A stretch of DNA of 10,077 nucleotides from Akkermansiaceae bacterium (GTDB taxonomy: Bacteria; Verrucomicrobiota; Verrucomicrobiia; Verrucomicrobiales; Akkermansiaceae). A program made the position numbers and the translations under genes. The notes under the pieces were generated by a model that saw only the letters and a list, made by a program, of their open reading frames with translations, searched no databases and was not told the origin of the DNA. Where the stretch lies: NCBI GenBank assembly GCA_025457805.1, contig JALOTR010000048.1, positions 1 through 10,077 on the forward strand, written 5' to 3'. Shown here in pieces: positions 1 to 6,125 of the stretch (positions within the stretch are counted from its first letter, which is position 1; every line of letters begins with the position of its first letter).

Positions 1-101
1 ATCTCTTGCGCTGGGAAACCTTGGAAGCGAACCGGGACAAGCCCCGTGAAGGCCCGCTGCCAGCGCCATCGCAACTGCGCCTCTATGCCGTGAGCCGTTG
101 A
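1..101 (+). CDS. 3' end of an unrecognised protein-coding gene
   Basis: An open frame enters from the left edge (codons begin at position 3) and ends at a TGA at 99-101. It gives a 32-residue tail ending in LRLYAVSR. Third codon positions are strongly G/C, as in the genes around it, which supports real coding. The residues are hydrophilic and proline-rich, without a motif I recognise, so no function is assigned. Its stop lies 9 bp from the stop of the converging minus-strand lipoprotein gene. Start and family lie outside the window. Confidence 0.55.
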   Translation, partial: LLRWETLEANRDKPREGPLPAPSQLRLYAVSR

Positions 102-110
102 TTCAAGGAA

Positions 111-1046
111 TCACGGAAATCGCACCCGCGCGGTGACCGGGAAGTGATCCGAAATCATCGGCTCATCCCAATCGCGAATGGCGGCATCCATCACCTTGGC
201 GCCGGGGCTGACGAGGATGTGATCCACCTTGAGCGAACCATCCCGTTTTCCCTTCCAAAAATGCAGGGTGGTCCGCCGGGTTTCCCGGGCATGCAGGGTG
301 GTGAAAGCATCCACGAGTCCCAGCCCGCTTCCGGTGAGATGGCGGATGCCGGGGTTTTCCGAGGTGGCATTGAAATCGCCCAACAACACCACCGGCTCGT
401 CCGGTTTTTTCCGGCCTTGGATCCTTGCCTCCATCAAACGGGCGGCCTTTTCCCTCGAGCCCTGATGGCGATGATCCCAGTGGGTATTGAAAACATAAAA
501 CGCCCGCTGGTTGGATCGATCCACCAGGCGCATCCAAGCCGCCACCCGCGGGATTTCGTTTCCCCAGGTCTTGGAGCCCGGCACTTCCGGGGTGTCGGAG
601 AGCCAGAAGGTGCCGCAGTCGAGGACGTCGAGTTCGAAGCGGTCCCTGCGGTAGAAAATCCCCGAGTATTCGCCATTTCTGAAACCATCATCGCGGCCCA
701 CGCCGAAGAATTCGTAATCCGGGAGCGATGCCCAGAGGTCCGCGGCCTGGCCGTGGAGTGCTTCCTGCACGCCCATCACGTCCGGCGATTCGTCGCGGAT
801 CATTTTCACCGCTCCGACCACCCGCTGCCGCCAGGCCCGCGAGCCGGGATCGCCGTTGTTTTCATAGCGCACGTTGAAACTCATGAGTTTGAGTTCCATG
901 CCGTCCGTCGAAACCGGCACGGCCTTCGGCGGGCCGAGGGCGCGACTGCGCTTGCAGGAGGTCAGTGAGAGGAAGCAAACCGCTGCCGCACACAAAAAAG
1001 CCGCTGCCTTTGAAAGGGAGCGGCTTGTTTGGAAATTGGATTTCAA
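111..1046 (-). CDS. Endonuclease/exonuclease/phosphatase family lipoprotein
   Basis: This 311-residue protein is predicted to be a secreted, lipid-anchored Mg-dependent phosphodiesterase or phosphatase of the DNase I-like fold. The family motifs appear in order: SFNVR (N58), VQE (E95), NTHWDH (H189, D191), GDFN (D224, N226), VDHILVS (D275, H276) and the terminal SDH (299-301). They cover the expected catalytic and metal sites. The substrate (nucleic acid, sugar phosphate, lipid headgroup) cannot be told from sequence. The N-terminus has basic residues, a hydrophobic stretch (about 14-28) and a lipobox LTSC with Cys31. The start is a TTG at 1044-1046, because no ATG or GTG lies between the in-frame rpmA stop and the lipobox. 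An ATG at residue 50 would remove the signal. The gene begins 6 bp after rpmA, in the same frame, and its first codons overlap the rpmA terminator. Family is certain; the start is less so. Confidence 0.88.
   Translation of the reverse strand: MKSNFQTSRSLSKAAAFLCAAAVCFLSLTSCKRSRALGPPKAVPVSTDGMELKLMSFNVRYENNGDPGSRAWRQRVVGAVKMIRDESPDVMGVQEALHGQAADLWASLPDYEFFGVGRDDGFRNGEYSGIFYRRDRFELDVLDCGTFWLSDTPEVPGSKTWGNEIPRVAAWMRLVDRSNQRAFYVFNTHWDHRHQGSREKAARLMEARIQGRKKPDEPVVLLGDFNATSENPGIRHLTGSGLGLVDAFTTLHARETRRTTLHFWKGKRDGSLKVDHILVSPGAKVMDAAIRDWDEPMISDHFPVTARVRFP
994..1026 (-). terminator. Intrinsic terminator of rplU-rpmA, inside the lipoprotein gene
   Basis: Read on the minus strand, an 8-bp stem AAGCCGCT/AGCGGCTT (1019-1026 with 998-1005) encloses a C-C mismatch and an inner complementary pair CCTTT/AAAGG (1013-1017 with 1007-1011). 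It is followed directly by a run of six T (994-999). This is a textbook rho-independent terminator for transcription leaving rpmA. It falls on codons 7-18 of the downstream lipoprotein frame, so that gene either depends on read-through or has a promoter or start I cannot identify. Read on the + strand no T-run follows, so the orientation is clear. Confidence 0.85.
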
Positions 1047-1052
1047 CGGAAA

Positions 1053-1304
1053 TCAGTTCGCTTCTGCGATGACATTCACGCGGCGCGACTCTTGGTCGAA
1101 CTTCACGCGGCCATCGATGAGTGCGAAGAGCGTGTGGTCGCGGCCGATACCCACTCCGAGGCCCGGATGCACCTTGGTGCCGCGCTGACGGATGAGGATG
1201 TTGCCGGCGATGACGGCTTGACCGCCGAATTTTTTCACGCCGAGGCGCTTGCTGCGGGAATCGCGACCGTTCTTGACGGAACCTTGTCCTTTTTTATGGG
1301 CCAT
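1053..1304 (-). CDS. rpmA: 50S ribosomal protein L27
   Basis: The 83-residue protein begins MAHKKGQGS and contains [22 protein letters not shown] and [16 protein letters not shown], the classic L27 pattern. L27 lies near the peptidyl-transferase centre, with its N-terminal tail reaching toward the P-site tRNA. There is no Firmicutes-type cleavable N-terminal extension: the functional sequence starts right after the initiator Met. Length is normal for the family. It follows rplU with a 27-bp gap, the usual bacterial L21-L27 operon order. No Shine-Dalgarno sequence is visible before the ATG at 1302-1304. Confidence 0.97.
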   Translation of the reverse strand: MAHKKGQGSVKNGRDSRSKRLGVKKFGGQAVIAGNILIRQRGTKVHPGLGVGIGRDHTLFALIDGRVKFDQESRRVNVIAEAN

Positions 1305-1331
1305 GGAAGTAGGTGGGTGAGGAGTTGGGGA

Positions 1332-1643
1332 TTAACCGGCGATCGAGGTCACCTCGAGCGTGGTCAGGCTGCGGCGGAAGCCTTTGGTTTTGTGGAAACC
1401 CTTGCGGCGCTTGAACTTGAAGGCCACGCCTTTGGGTCCGCGGTATTGGTTGACAACCTTGACGGTCACCGATGCGCCTTCGACGAGGGGAGCGCCGATT
1501 TTCACGGAATCACCTTCGCCAACGATCAGTGCGTCGAACTTGATTTCGGAGTCCAACTCGGCGTCGAGCTTTTCGACGTCGAACTTGGTTCCTTCGGAGA
1601 CGCGGTATTGTTTACCGCCGGTTTTGATCACTGCGTAGGCCAT
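1332..1643 (-). CDS. rplU: 50S ribosomal protein L21
   Basis: The 103-residue protein starts MAYAVIKTGGKQYRV, the hallmark L21 N-terminus. It continues with VGEGDSVKIGAPLV, GPKGVAFKFKRRKGFHKTKGFRR and a C-terminal TLEVTSI, all typical of L21, which binds 23S rRNA in the large subunit. The frame stays open for 46 codons upstream (to 1781), but that extension has no homology to L21 and crosses the 5' untranslated region. The ATG at 1641-1643 is therefore the start. It is the first gene of the rplU-rpmA operon. A small GC hairpin sits about 24 nt upstream of the start. Confidence 0.97.
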   Translation of the reverse strand: MAYAVIKTGGKQYRVSEGTKFDVEKLDAELDSEIKFDALIVGEGDSVKIGAPLVEGASVTVKVVNQYRGPKGVAFKFKRRKGFHKTKGFRRSLTTLEVTSIAG

Positions 1644-1666
1644 GGCCGTAATGAGAAATGGTTGAT

Positions 1667-1682
1667 CCGCCCCCGTGGGCGG
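1667..1682 (-). promoter_or_regulatory. Candidate hairpin in the rplU leader
   Basis: A perfect 6-bp stem CCGCCC/GGGCGG with a 4-nt loop lies 24 nt upstream of the rplU start codon, in what should be the mRNA leader. Leaders of L21 operons carry regulatory structures in some phyla, so autoregulation is possible. The local GC richness also makes a chance hairpin plausible. No confident -35/-10 pair was found in 1684-1809. Confidence 0.3.
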
Positions 1683-1777
1683 GCGGGGAGAACACCACGG
1701 AGCACCCCACCGCGCAAGGTTTTTTTGCCCGCCGGGCGAGTTTTTGGAAAAAATATGGGGAAACAGTGCTGGAAGAC

Positions 1778-1810
1778 GCATTCGGGCGGCATGCGCCGGG
1801 GCGGGAATGC
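1778..1810 (-). repeat. Inverted repeat just 3' of the vapC stop
   Basis: GCATTC (1778-1783) and GAATGC (1805-1810) form 6-bp arms that abut the vapC stop codon, with a smaller GGCG/CGCC pairing inside. It could act as a 3' stem-loop for the vapBC transcript. No T-run follows closely, so it does not qualify as a standard intrinsic terminator. Confidence 0.3.
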
Positions 1811-2226
1811 TAGGATTTGAATGGATTAAGGAGCTTCACCCCCGTGTTTTTGAAATCAGAGACGTTCCGAGTCACCATTGTGAGATTGTGACGATGGGCC
1901 GTGGCGGCGAGTTGGCCGTCCAGGGAGGGGACATTCGTGCCCTTTCGATCCCACGAAGCCACCAGCTGGCCCCAGACATGGGCCGTGCTTGTATTGAAAC
2001 TGAGAATGCGGCCATCCATCCGCTTGCAAAGACCCGTGAACCAGGACTGCAGGGCCGTTTTTCGTTTTCCGCTTGGAAGACTCTCAATGCCGCGTCGGAG
2101 TTCGCCGATGCTGATCGTGCTCAGATAAAGATCCGCTTCGTGCTCCCGCAGCCACGAGACGACCCGGACATCGGGCTTCGCCTTGGCGAGTTCGCTGAAA
2201 ACGTTGGTGTCCACCAGATAGCTCAC
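1810..2226 (-). CDS. vapC: PIN-domain toxin (VapC family RNase)
   Basis: This 138-residue protein is a PIN-domain endoribonuclease of the VapC/FitB type. Such toxins cut tRNA or rRNA and stop translation when the antitoxin is lost. The acidic active site is intact: D6 in YLVDTNVFSE, E42 in ISIGELRRGIE, D103 in PSLDGQLAATA and D124 in VTRNVSDF. The order and spacing match the family, and the length is normal. The start is GTG (2224-2226), whose bases overlap the antitoxin stop as GTGA. This 4-bp overlap indicates translational coupling to vapB. The specific RNA target cannot be read from sequence. Confidence 0.93.
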   Translation of the reverse strand: MSYLVDTNVFSELAKAKPDVRVVSWLREHEADLYLSTISIGELRRGIESLPSGKRKTALQSWFTGLCKRMDGRILSFNTSTAHVWGQLVASWDRKGTNVPSLDGQLAATAHRHNLTMVTRNVSDFKNTGVKLLNPFKS

Positions 2227-2459
2227 AGGACGAGAGTCTTGCTGGAGTCTTTCGCCCGTTGCGGGACTTCAAAAGGATGCGGGCACGCAAGCAGATGGTC
2301 CACCAAGCCGCGATTCGGAGGATGATTGATGCGGCGAAGAGTGATGGTGTCTTCGTCTTCAATGAAGACCTCGAAATCCTGTCCGGGCTCGAGCTGCATT
2401 TTCTCGCGCAACGCAGAGGGAAGGACGATTTGACCTTTTTGTGAAAGCACCGTCGTCAT
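2223..2459 (-). CDS. vapB: AbrB/MazE-type antitoxin (VapB family)
   Basis: The 78-residue protein has an N-terminal SpoVT-AbrB swapped-hairpin DNA-binding domain (about residues 4-43) with the typical line SQKGQIVLPSALREKM, LEPGQDFEV and ITLRRI. A short C-terminal tail (about 48-78) is expected to wrap the toxin active site. It precedes and overlaps vapC by 4 bp, the standard antitoxin-first order. VapB proteins of this fold bind as dimers to their own promoter, alone or with VapC. A promoter with a palindrome in its spacer lies just upstream. The start ATG at 2457-2459 has no Shine-Dalgarno sequence. Confidence 0.92.
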   Translation of the reverse strand: MTTVLSQKGQIVLPSALREKMQLEPGQDFEVFIEDEDTITLRRINHPPNRGLVDHLLACPHPFEVPQRAKDSSKTLVL

Positions 2460-2468
2460 GGTGGGAAA

Positions 2469-2496
2469 ATCTTACCTGTTTTCTCGAACGAGGCAA
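2469..2496 (-). promoter_or_regulatory. vapBC promoter with a palindromic operator candidate
   Basis: On the minus strand, TTGCCT (2491-2496) and TAAGAT (2469-2474) are separated by 16 bp, a reasonable -35/-10 pair about 10 bp from the vapB start. This predicts a very short leader. Within the pair lies the palindrome CTCG-AA-CGAG (2483-2492), well placed for binding by the antitoxin or complex to block RNA polymerase. The rest of 2460-2562 shows a GC palindrome (2507-2516) and a short inverted repeat (2523-2534), with no convincing terminator for the gene upstream. Confidence 0.5.
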
Positions 2497-2562
2497 CGCA
2501 ATTCAACCGCGCGCGGCGGGAAACGGAACTCCGTGAAACAATCCAAGCGACCAAGGTGCCAG

Positions 2563-4050
2563 TCATTCCGGCACGGCGTTCACTGTATAATAGGCGAGTT
2601 TGTTCTGGAGTGGCGATCCGTCGGAGGCTTTGCACTCGGGCAGCTCGAAACGAAACACCCGGCGCGGCGCGAGACCATCGGTGCGGAGGGTGATGGAGGA
2701 GGCGTCGCTGGCGGTGATGACCGGTGTGTGGGTTTTCGTTTTCTCGGGCGGGCTGCCGTAGGTCCACTTGGATTGATAATAGGAAGAGGAAATTTTCCAT
2801 TTCGCCGCATCCTTGAGCGCTGCGGGGATGGGGCCGGTGAATGATATCTTGAAACCATCCGGCATGATCCGGATGCGGTCGATATCGAAGGGCGTGGGGC
2901 CAAGGATGCGCACGCGTTGCAAGCCTTCCGCAGGCACGCCCCAACCGCGGACGGTTTGGCCGAGATAGAGGGATTTGCCATCCGGGCTGAAACGAGCGCG
3001 GTGATTTCCTGAACGAAGGCCTTTGCCATTGATATAATGAGTGCAGGCTCCCTGCCAGACGCCGCCGACCTTTTCGAGCATGAGTCGGGTCACCCGCGTG
3101 CCATTGTTGTCGGGCAAGATCATCTGCCCGGCAAATGGCAGTCCGGCGGGAATCTGCATGGGTTCACCGGCGGAACGATTCATTTCCTTGTGCGGAATCT
3201 CCACAGCGGCGGATGTGCGGTCCTCGTTGTATTCATCGAGGTGCTCGCGGTAGTAAGCAAGCGGGTCCTTGCTTTTGGTGAACGCCGGATCCCACACAAG
3301 GCTGTTTGGGTGGCCATAGAATTTGCCTTTTTCGATGTGATAGAGCGGCGTGGTGGCTCTCCAGTCGCCCTGATTGTCGCCCGACCAAAGTTCGCCCGCA
3401 GGATCCTGATAGATGCCATTGGCCATGCGGAAACCGGAAGCAAACGGTGTGATCGCACCCTGCGAGTCGCAATGCAGGACCCAGCCCTTCCATTTCACCG
3501 CTGCATAATTCCTCCCACGCCGTCCTTCCGGCGAGAAGGTGCCAAGCGTGTGCTCAAAGGTAGGTCCGGAATACGACGCAGTGCCCACTGCAATGTAATA
3601 TCCCCCTTTGCCATCGCGGGTGAGAGCGTTGGTTTCATGATAGTTTCCACTGAGCCCCCAGCCATGGGCGAAGCGCGTGAAACGATCCGCCGCGCCATCG
3701 CCATCGAGATCCTCGGCTTCGGTCAGCTCGGCCATCTGGGTGATGCGGATTTTCGATGAACTGATCACATCGATGCCGCAGCCGTTGTCGAAACCACTGG
3801 CAAAAAGCTGCCAATCAAACTTCGCGGGATCTGCGGTGGGTTTCGCGCAGAACACATCGCCGCGACGCAAGACCACGAACAAGGTGCCATCCGGCGCGAA
3901 ATCGATGGCACCCACTTCCGGCGGTGCGCCAGCGGGGAGTTGGATGGATTCGATGCGATAACAATCGTTGAACTCGACGGCGAGAAGAGGTTGAAACGCC
4001 AAGACGCCAAGTGCGCCAAGTTGATGATATAGGGAAGTCATGGACATCAC
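2563..4050 (-). CDS. Secreted PQQ/sorbosone-dehydrogenase-like beta-propeller protein
   Basis: This 495-residue protein has an N-terminal signal (hydrophobic to about residue 24) and a beta-propeller of the type called glucose/sorbosone dehydrogenase-like or membrane-bound dehydrogenase in Verrucomicrobia and Planctomycetes. Seen features are the blade repeats FAPDGTLFVVLRRGDVF, FASGFRMANGIYQD, GELWSGDNQGDW, GKFYGHPNSLVWDP and ARFSPDGKSLYLGQ, and an Asp-rich loop DLDGDGAADR (114-123). A C-terminal beta-rich domain (about 385-495) starts FDIDRIRIMPDGFKISFTGPI. No CxxCH haem motif is present; the haem is supplied by the preceding gene, whose stop overlaps this start as GTGA. The GTG at 4048-4050 is one option; ATG codons at 4047 and 4041 would also keep the signal peptide. 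Probably a periplasmic dehydrogenase or ligand-binding partner of the cytochrome; the substrate is unknown. Confidence 0.8.
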   Translation of the reverse strand: MMSMTSLYHQLGALGVLAFQPLLAVEFNDCYRIESIQLPAGAPPEVGAIDFAPDGTLFVVLRRGDVFCAKPTADPAKFDWQLFASGFDNGCGIDVISSSKIRITQMAELTEAEDLDGDGAADRFTRFAHGWGLSGNYHETNALTRDGKGGYYIAVGTASYSGPTFEHTLGTFSPEGRRGRNYAAVKWKGWVLHCDSQGAITPFASGFRMANGIYQDPAGELWSGDNQGDWRATTPLYHIEKGKFYGHPNSLVWDPAFTKSKDPLAYYREHLDEYNEDRTSAAVEIPHKEMNRSAGEPMQIPAGLPFAGQMILPDNNGTRVTRLMLEKVGGVWQGACTHYINGKGLRSGNHRARFSPDGKSLYLGQTVRGWGVPAEGLQRVRILGPTPFDIDRIRIMPDGFKISFTGPIPAALKDAAKWKISSSYYQSKWTYGSPPEKTKTHTPVITASDASSITLRTDGLAPRRVFRFELPECKASDGSPLQNKLAYYTVNAVPE

Positions 4051-5105
4051 TCGGGGTTTTCGAGGGATTGGATGTAAAGCACGAGTGATTCGTATTCGAC
4101 ATCGCGCAGGGTGAAGGGAGGCATGTAGTTCGGCGGATAGCCTTTGACGAGTTTGGCGTTTGGAGACTTGATGGATTCCAATAGATAACTCTTGTCTGCA
4201 ACGACGGGTTTGTCCTGACCTTCGATTTCCACTTTCGAGCCCGCGAGTTTTCCAACGGACGGACCATGGCTCTTCGAGCCATCGATGCTGTGGCAGGCGG
4301 CGCAGCCGTATTGGTTGAAGAGCATCTCACCGGCATTCACGCTGGCTTTGGTGATCTTTTTGGCATGCTCGTATCCCTGAAATTTCGCCAACTCGGATCC
4401 AGTTAGATTGAAAACCAGTTTGCCTTTCCCCTCACCCGGAATGCCGCGCCATGTGAGTTTGCGATCCGATGAACTCGTCAGCCTGACCTCGCAGGAAAGC
4501 GGAACCGAGGATGGTCTAACCGAAATCGTGAACGGAACCTCTCCGACCCGATATTCAAAAACCGGCACGCCTTTTTCCAATCGATATCCCACATAAGTCC
4601 GCGCACCGATTTCCGAAATGCTCTTGCCATCCACTTCGATGGGGTCCTTGCCGGAAGCTTTCCAGAACAAGGTACCCACCAGCCTCGGGACGTAGTCAAA
4701 AGACTGCCGCGATCCCCGCTGTTGATCGCCCCAATACGGCGTCATGTCCACGAAGCCGCCCTGCCATGCATACAGCAAGCGGCACTCGGTCGTGTCGAAC
4801 ACATAGGAAAGCGCAGGCCCGAAGTTCACGCCCACGGCTGCGACCAGGCCGGGGATCGGTTTGATTTCACCTGCCACATCGCGGCCGATGTCCGGGTTGT
4901 ATTTCGCCACCTTCGAGGCCGTGTCGTGTTGGGCGAACACCGCGGGATCGATTCCCGGCTCCGGCAAATAACTGCGCAGCACCAGCGGCCGCTCGATGCT
5001 GCCAAGCGGGAGATTGTCGTAAGTCACCCGCGGCTCCACGGCATGGAGCGGGAGCGTGAGGGCGATCAGGGTTGGGATGGACTTCAAGGAAATCACTGCG
5101 CGCAC
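4047..5105 (-). CDS. Periplasmic c-type cytochrome with an N-terminal accessory domain
   Basis: With the start I favour (GTG at 5103-5105) the protein has 352 residues. It begins VRAVISLKSIPTLIALTLPLHA, a good signal peptide. A beta-rich N-terminal domain of about 220 residues follows, containing YVFDTTECRLLYAWQGGFVDMTPYWG; it resembles domains fused to cytochromes in PVC bacteria, but I do not assign a Pfam name. The C-terminal 95 residues form a class I cytochrome c: haem site CAACH (268-272), GPSVGKL and distal ligand Met328 in NYMPPF. The frame stays open to an ATG at 5207, but the extra 34 residues are hydrophilic and would bury the signal peptide. It is the first gene of a two-gene operon and would carry electrons from the coupled propeller protein. 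No clear Shine-Dalgarno sequence. Confidence 0.82.
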   Translation of the reverse strand: MRAVISLKSIPTLIALTLPLHAVEPRVTYDNLPLGSIERPLVLRSYLPEPGIDPAVFAQHDTASKVAKYNPDIGRDVAGEIKPIPGLVAAVGVNFGPALSYVFDTTECRLLYAWQGGFVDMTPYWGDQQRGSRQSFDYVPRLVGTLFWKASGKDPIEVDGKSISEIGARTYVGYRLEKGVPVFEYRVGEVPFTISVRPSSVPLSCEVRLTSSSDRKLTWRGIPGEGKGKLVFNLTGSELAKFQGYEHAKKITKASVNAGEMLFNQYGCAACHSIDGSKSHGPSVGKLAGSKVEIEGQDKPVVADKSYLLESIKSPNAKLVKGYPPNYMPPFTLRDVEYESLVLYIQSLENPE

Positions 5106-5185
5106 TATACCGCCGACATCCGCAAATCTTTCCTCGCAATGCGCCCAAGTCTTTGGAAATGAGAAACCGGTCTTGAGGCACCCGT

Positions 5186-5215
5186 GGTGATGCTGCTTGA
5201 AAACCAAGGATCACC
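5186..5215. repeat. Inverted repeat in the divergent cytochrome/antitoxin region
   Basis: GGTGAT (5186-5191) and ATCACC (5210-5215) form 6-bp arms with an 18-bp spacer between the divergent cytochrome gene and the DUF1778 gene. The 186-bp region 5106-5291 should hold promoters for both. No convincing promoter for the cytochrome operon was found. The repeat could be a regulator site, but arms this short arise by chance. Confidence 0.25.
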
Positions 5216-5255
5216 CTCTTGAAATTCGGTGCCAAAAAGACACTGAAAAATCCGA

Positions 5256-5285
5256 TTGCCCGGACGGCCCGGTTTTGTCTAACGT
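5256..5285 (+). promoter_or_regulatory. Candidate promoter and operator of the DUF1778-GNAT module
   Basis: TTGCCC (5256-5261) and TAACGT (5280-5285) are 18 bp apart and could be -35 and -10. The start of transcription would then fall almost on the ATG at 5292, giving a leaderless or near-leaderless mRNA. Overlapping the -35 are two copies of GCCCGG (5258-5263 and 5267-5272) with a 9-bp period, possible sites for the ribbon-helix-helix antitoxin. The -10 match is weak. Confidence 0.35.
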
Positions 5286-5291
5286 CGTACC

Positions 5292-5615
5292 ATGAAAACC
5301 AAGTTGAAGGATTCAGGTCCCAAGCGAGGCCGACCCACCGGCCCAGCCACCAAGCGGATTAACACACGTTTCCCCAAGGGTCTTGCAGAGAGAATCGAGT
5401 ATGCCGCTGCCCTGCGTGGCCTTGCAGTGGCGGCGTTCATTCAGGAAGCCGTGGCGGAACGGGCCGATCGCGTGATCGAGGCGGAATCCCGCTGGGAACT
5501 CACCCGTGAAGAAGCTGCGAAGATTGCCGCCTTGGTGAGCAAGCCACCCAAGGTAAACAAAAAGGCTTTGGATGCAGCCAAACTCGCGGCCCGCAATGTC
5601 GTCATTCGCTCTTGA
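5292..5615 (+). CDS. DUF1778 (TacA-like) ribbon-helix-helix antitoxin
   Basis: The 107-residue protein has a basic, Pro/Gly-rich N-terminus. A ribbon-helix-helix domain follows (about 22-60: the strand KRINTRFP, then helices around LAERIEYAAALRG and AAFIQEAVAERADRVIEAE). The C-terminus carries the signature RWELTREEAAKIAALVSKPPKVNKKALDAA, the typical DUF1778 toxin-neutralising segment. TacA-type antitoxins repress their own promoter and bind the partner acetyltransferase. The N-terminal 20 residues are longer than in the Salmonella TacA proteins. Its 3' end overlaps the GNAT gene by 20 bp. The ATG at 5292 has no Shine-Dalgarno sequence. Confidence 0.92.
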   Translation: MKTKLKDSGPKRGRPTGPATKRINTRFPKGLAERIEYAAALRGLAVAAFIQEAVAERADRVIEAESRWELTREEAAKIAALVSKPPKVNKKALDAAKLAARNVVIRS

Positions 5616-6117
5616 AATCCTTGGCGATTGCCACGACCGGGCAAGTTTTTCCAGTGGCTTGGAGCCGGTGGACCGTTATCTCCGTGAAACCGCACGCGGT
5701 CATTTCGCAAAGGGCGTGAGCGTCACTCGCGTCCTCGTGGATTGCGAATCTTCGACTCCCAAGCCCATCCTTGGTTTCTTTACCCTTTCGAGTATCACAG
5801 TGGATGCAAAAGACTGGCCGGGTTCACCGAAAGGGCTTCCGAAACACCCGGTTTCAGCTGTCCTTTTGGGACGTCTGGCAGTCGCTGAGAGCTCGCATCA
5901 GCGTGGAATCGGTTCCATGCTCCTTGCGTCCGCAAGACAGTTGGCTCGGGAGACGATCCATCGCACTGGAGGGCTGGGCTTGGTCGTGGATGCCGCGAAT
6001 GAACAGGTTGTGGAATTCTATGCCCGCTTCGGATTCAGGCGGGAGACCTCCACGGGCTTGCGGATGTTCCTCCCGGCAGCCTCCTTGGAAGGTGGTGCGG
6101 AAATCCCCCGAGGTTAA
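5596..6117 (+). CDS. GNAT acetyltransferase toxin (TacT-like)
   Basis: This 173-residue GNAT protein pairs with the DUF1778 antitoxin. TacT-type toxins acetylate the free amino group of certain aminoacyl-tRNAs, using acetyl-CoA, and so block translation. The N-terminal pattern GLEPVDRYLRETARGHFAKG is typical of these toxins. Acetyl-CoA motif A reads LLGRLAVAESSHQRGIG (Q102, R103, G106), and motif B includes VVDAANEQVVEFYARFGF, with Tyr142 at the catalytic-tyrosine position known for TacT. The ATG at 5596-5598 inside the antitoxin gene is preferred over an upstream ATG at 5572, because the conserved sequence starts close to it and a 20-bp overlap is typical of such pairs. It ends 8 bp from the stop of the converging kinase gene. 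Confidence 0.92.
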   Translation: MSSFALEILGDCHDRASFSSGLEPVDRYLRETARGHFAKGVSVTRVLVDCESSTPKPILGFFTLSSITVDAKDWPGSPKGLPKHPVSAVLLGRLAVAESSHQRGIGSMLLASARQLARETIHRTGGLGLVVDAANEQVVEFYARFGFRRETSTGLRMFLPAASLEGGAEIPRG

Positions 6118-6125
6118 ATCATGAC

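Noticed and set aside
261..302. Direct repeat ATGCAGGGTGGT (261-272 and 291-302)
   Set aside because: Both copies encode TTLH in frame, 10 residues apart, at two positions where this enzyme family normally has similar residues. Coincidence of protein sequence is the simpler explanation than a mobile or tandem repeat.
144..968. Open + strand frame of 274 codons opposite the lipoprotein gene
   Set aside because: Antisense shadow of a gene with a complete set of endonuclease/exonuclease/phosphatase motifs; no motif of its own.
1721..1745. T-run, GCCCGCCGGGC palindrome and second T-run as a + strand terminator
   Set aside because: The palindrome has a one-base centre, leaving a stem of only about 4 bp, and no + strand gene ends nearby.
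1644..1781. 46-codon N-terminal extension of rplU
   Set aside because: L21 proteins begin at the MAYAVIKTGG sequence. The extension is Pro/Trp/Arg rich, unlike L21, and covers the expected promoter and leader.
1029..1820. Open + strand frame of 263 codons opposite rplU and rpmA
   Set aside because: It crosses both ribosomal protein genes and the intergenic region antisense, and shows no motif. The minus-strand products L21 and L27 are unmistakable.
2507..2534. CCGCGCGCGG palindrome and ACGGA/TCCGT hairpin as a terminator of the propeller gene
   Set aside because: The arms are short or low-complexity GC, and no T-run follows on the minus strand, so there is no support for an intrinsic terminator.
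3037..3759. Open + strand frame of 240 codons opposite the propeller gene
   Set aside because: No domain, signal peptide or promoter; explained as an antisense shadow.
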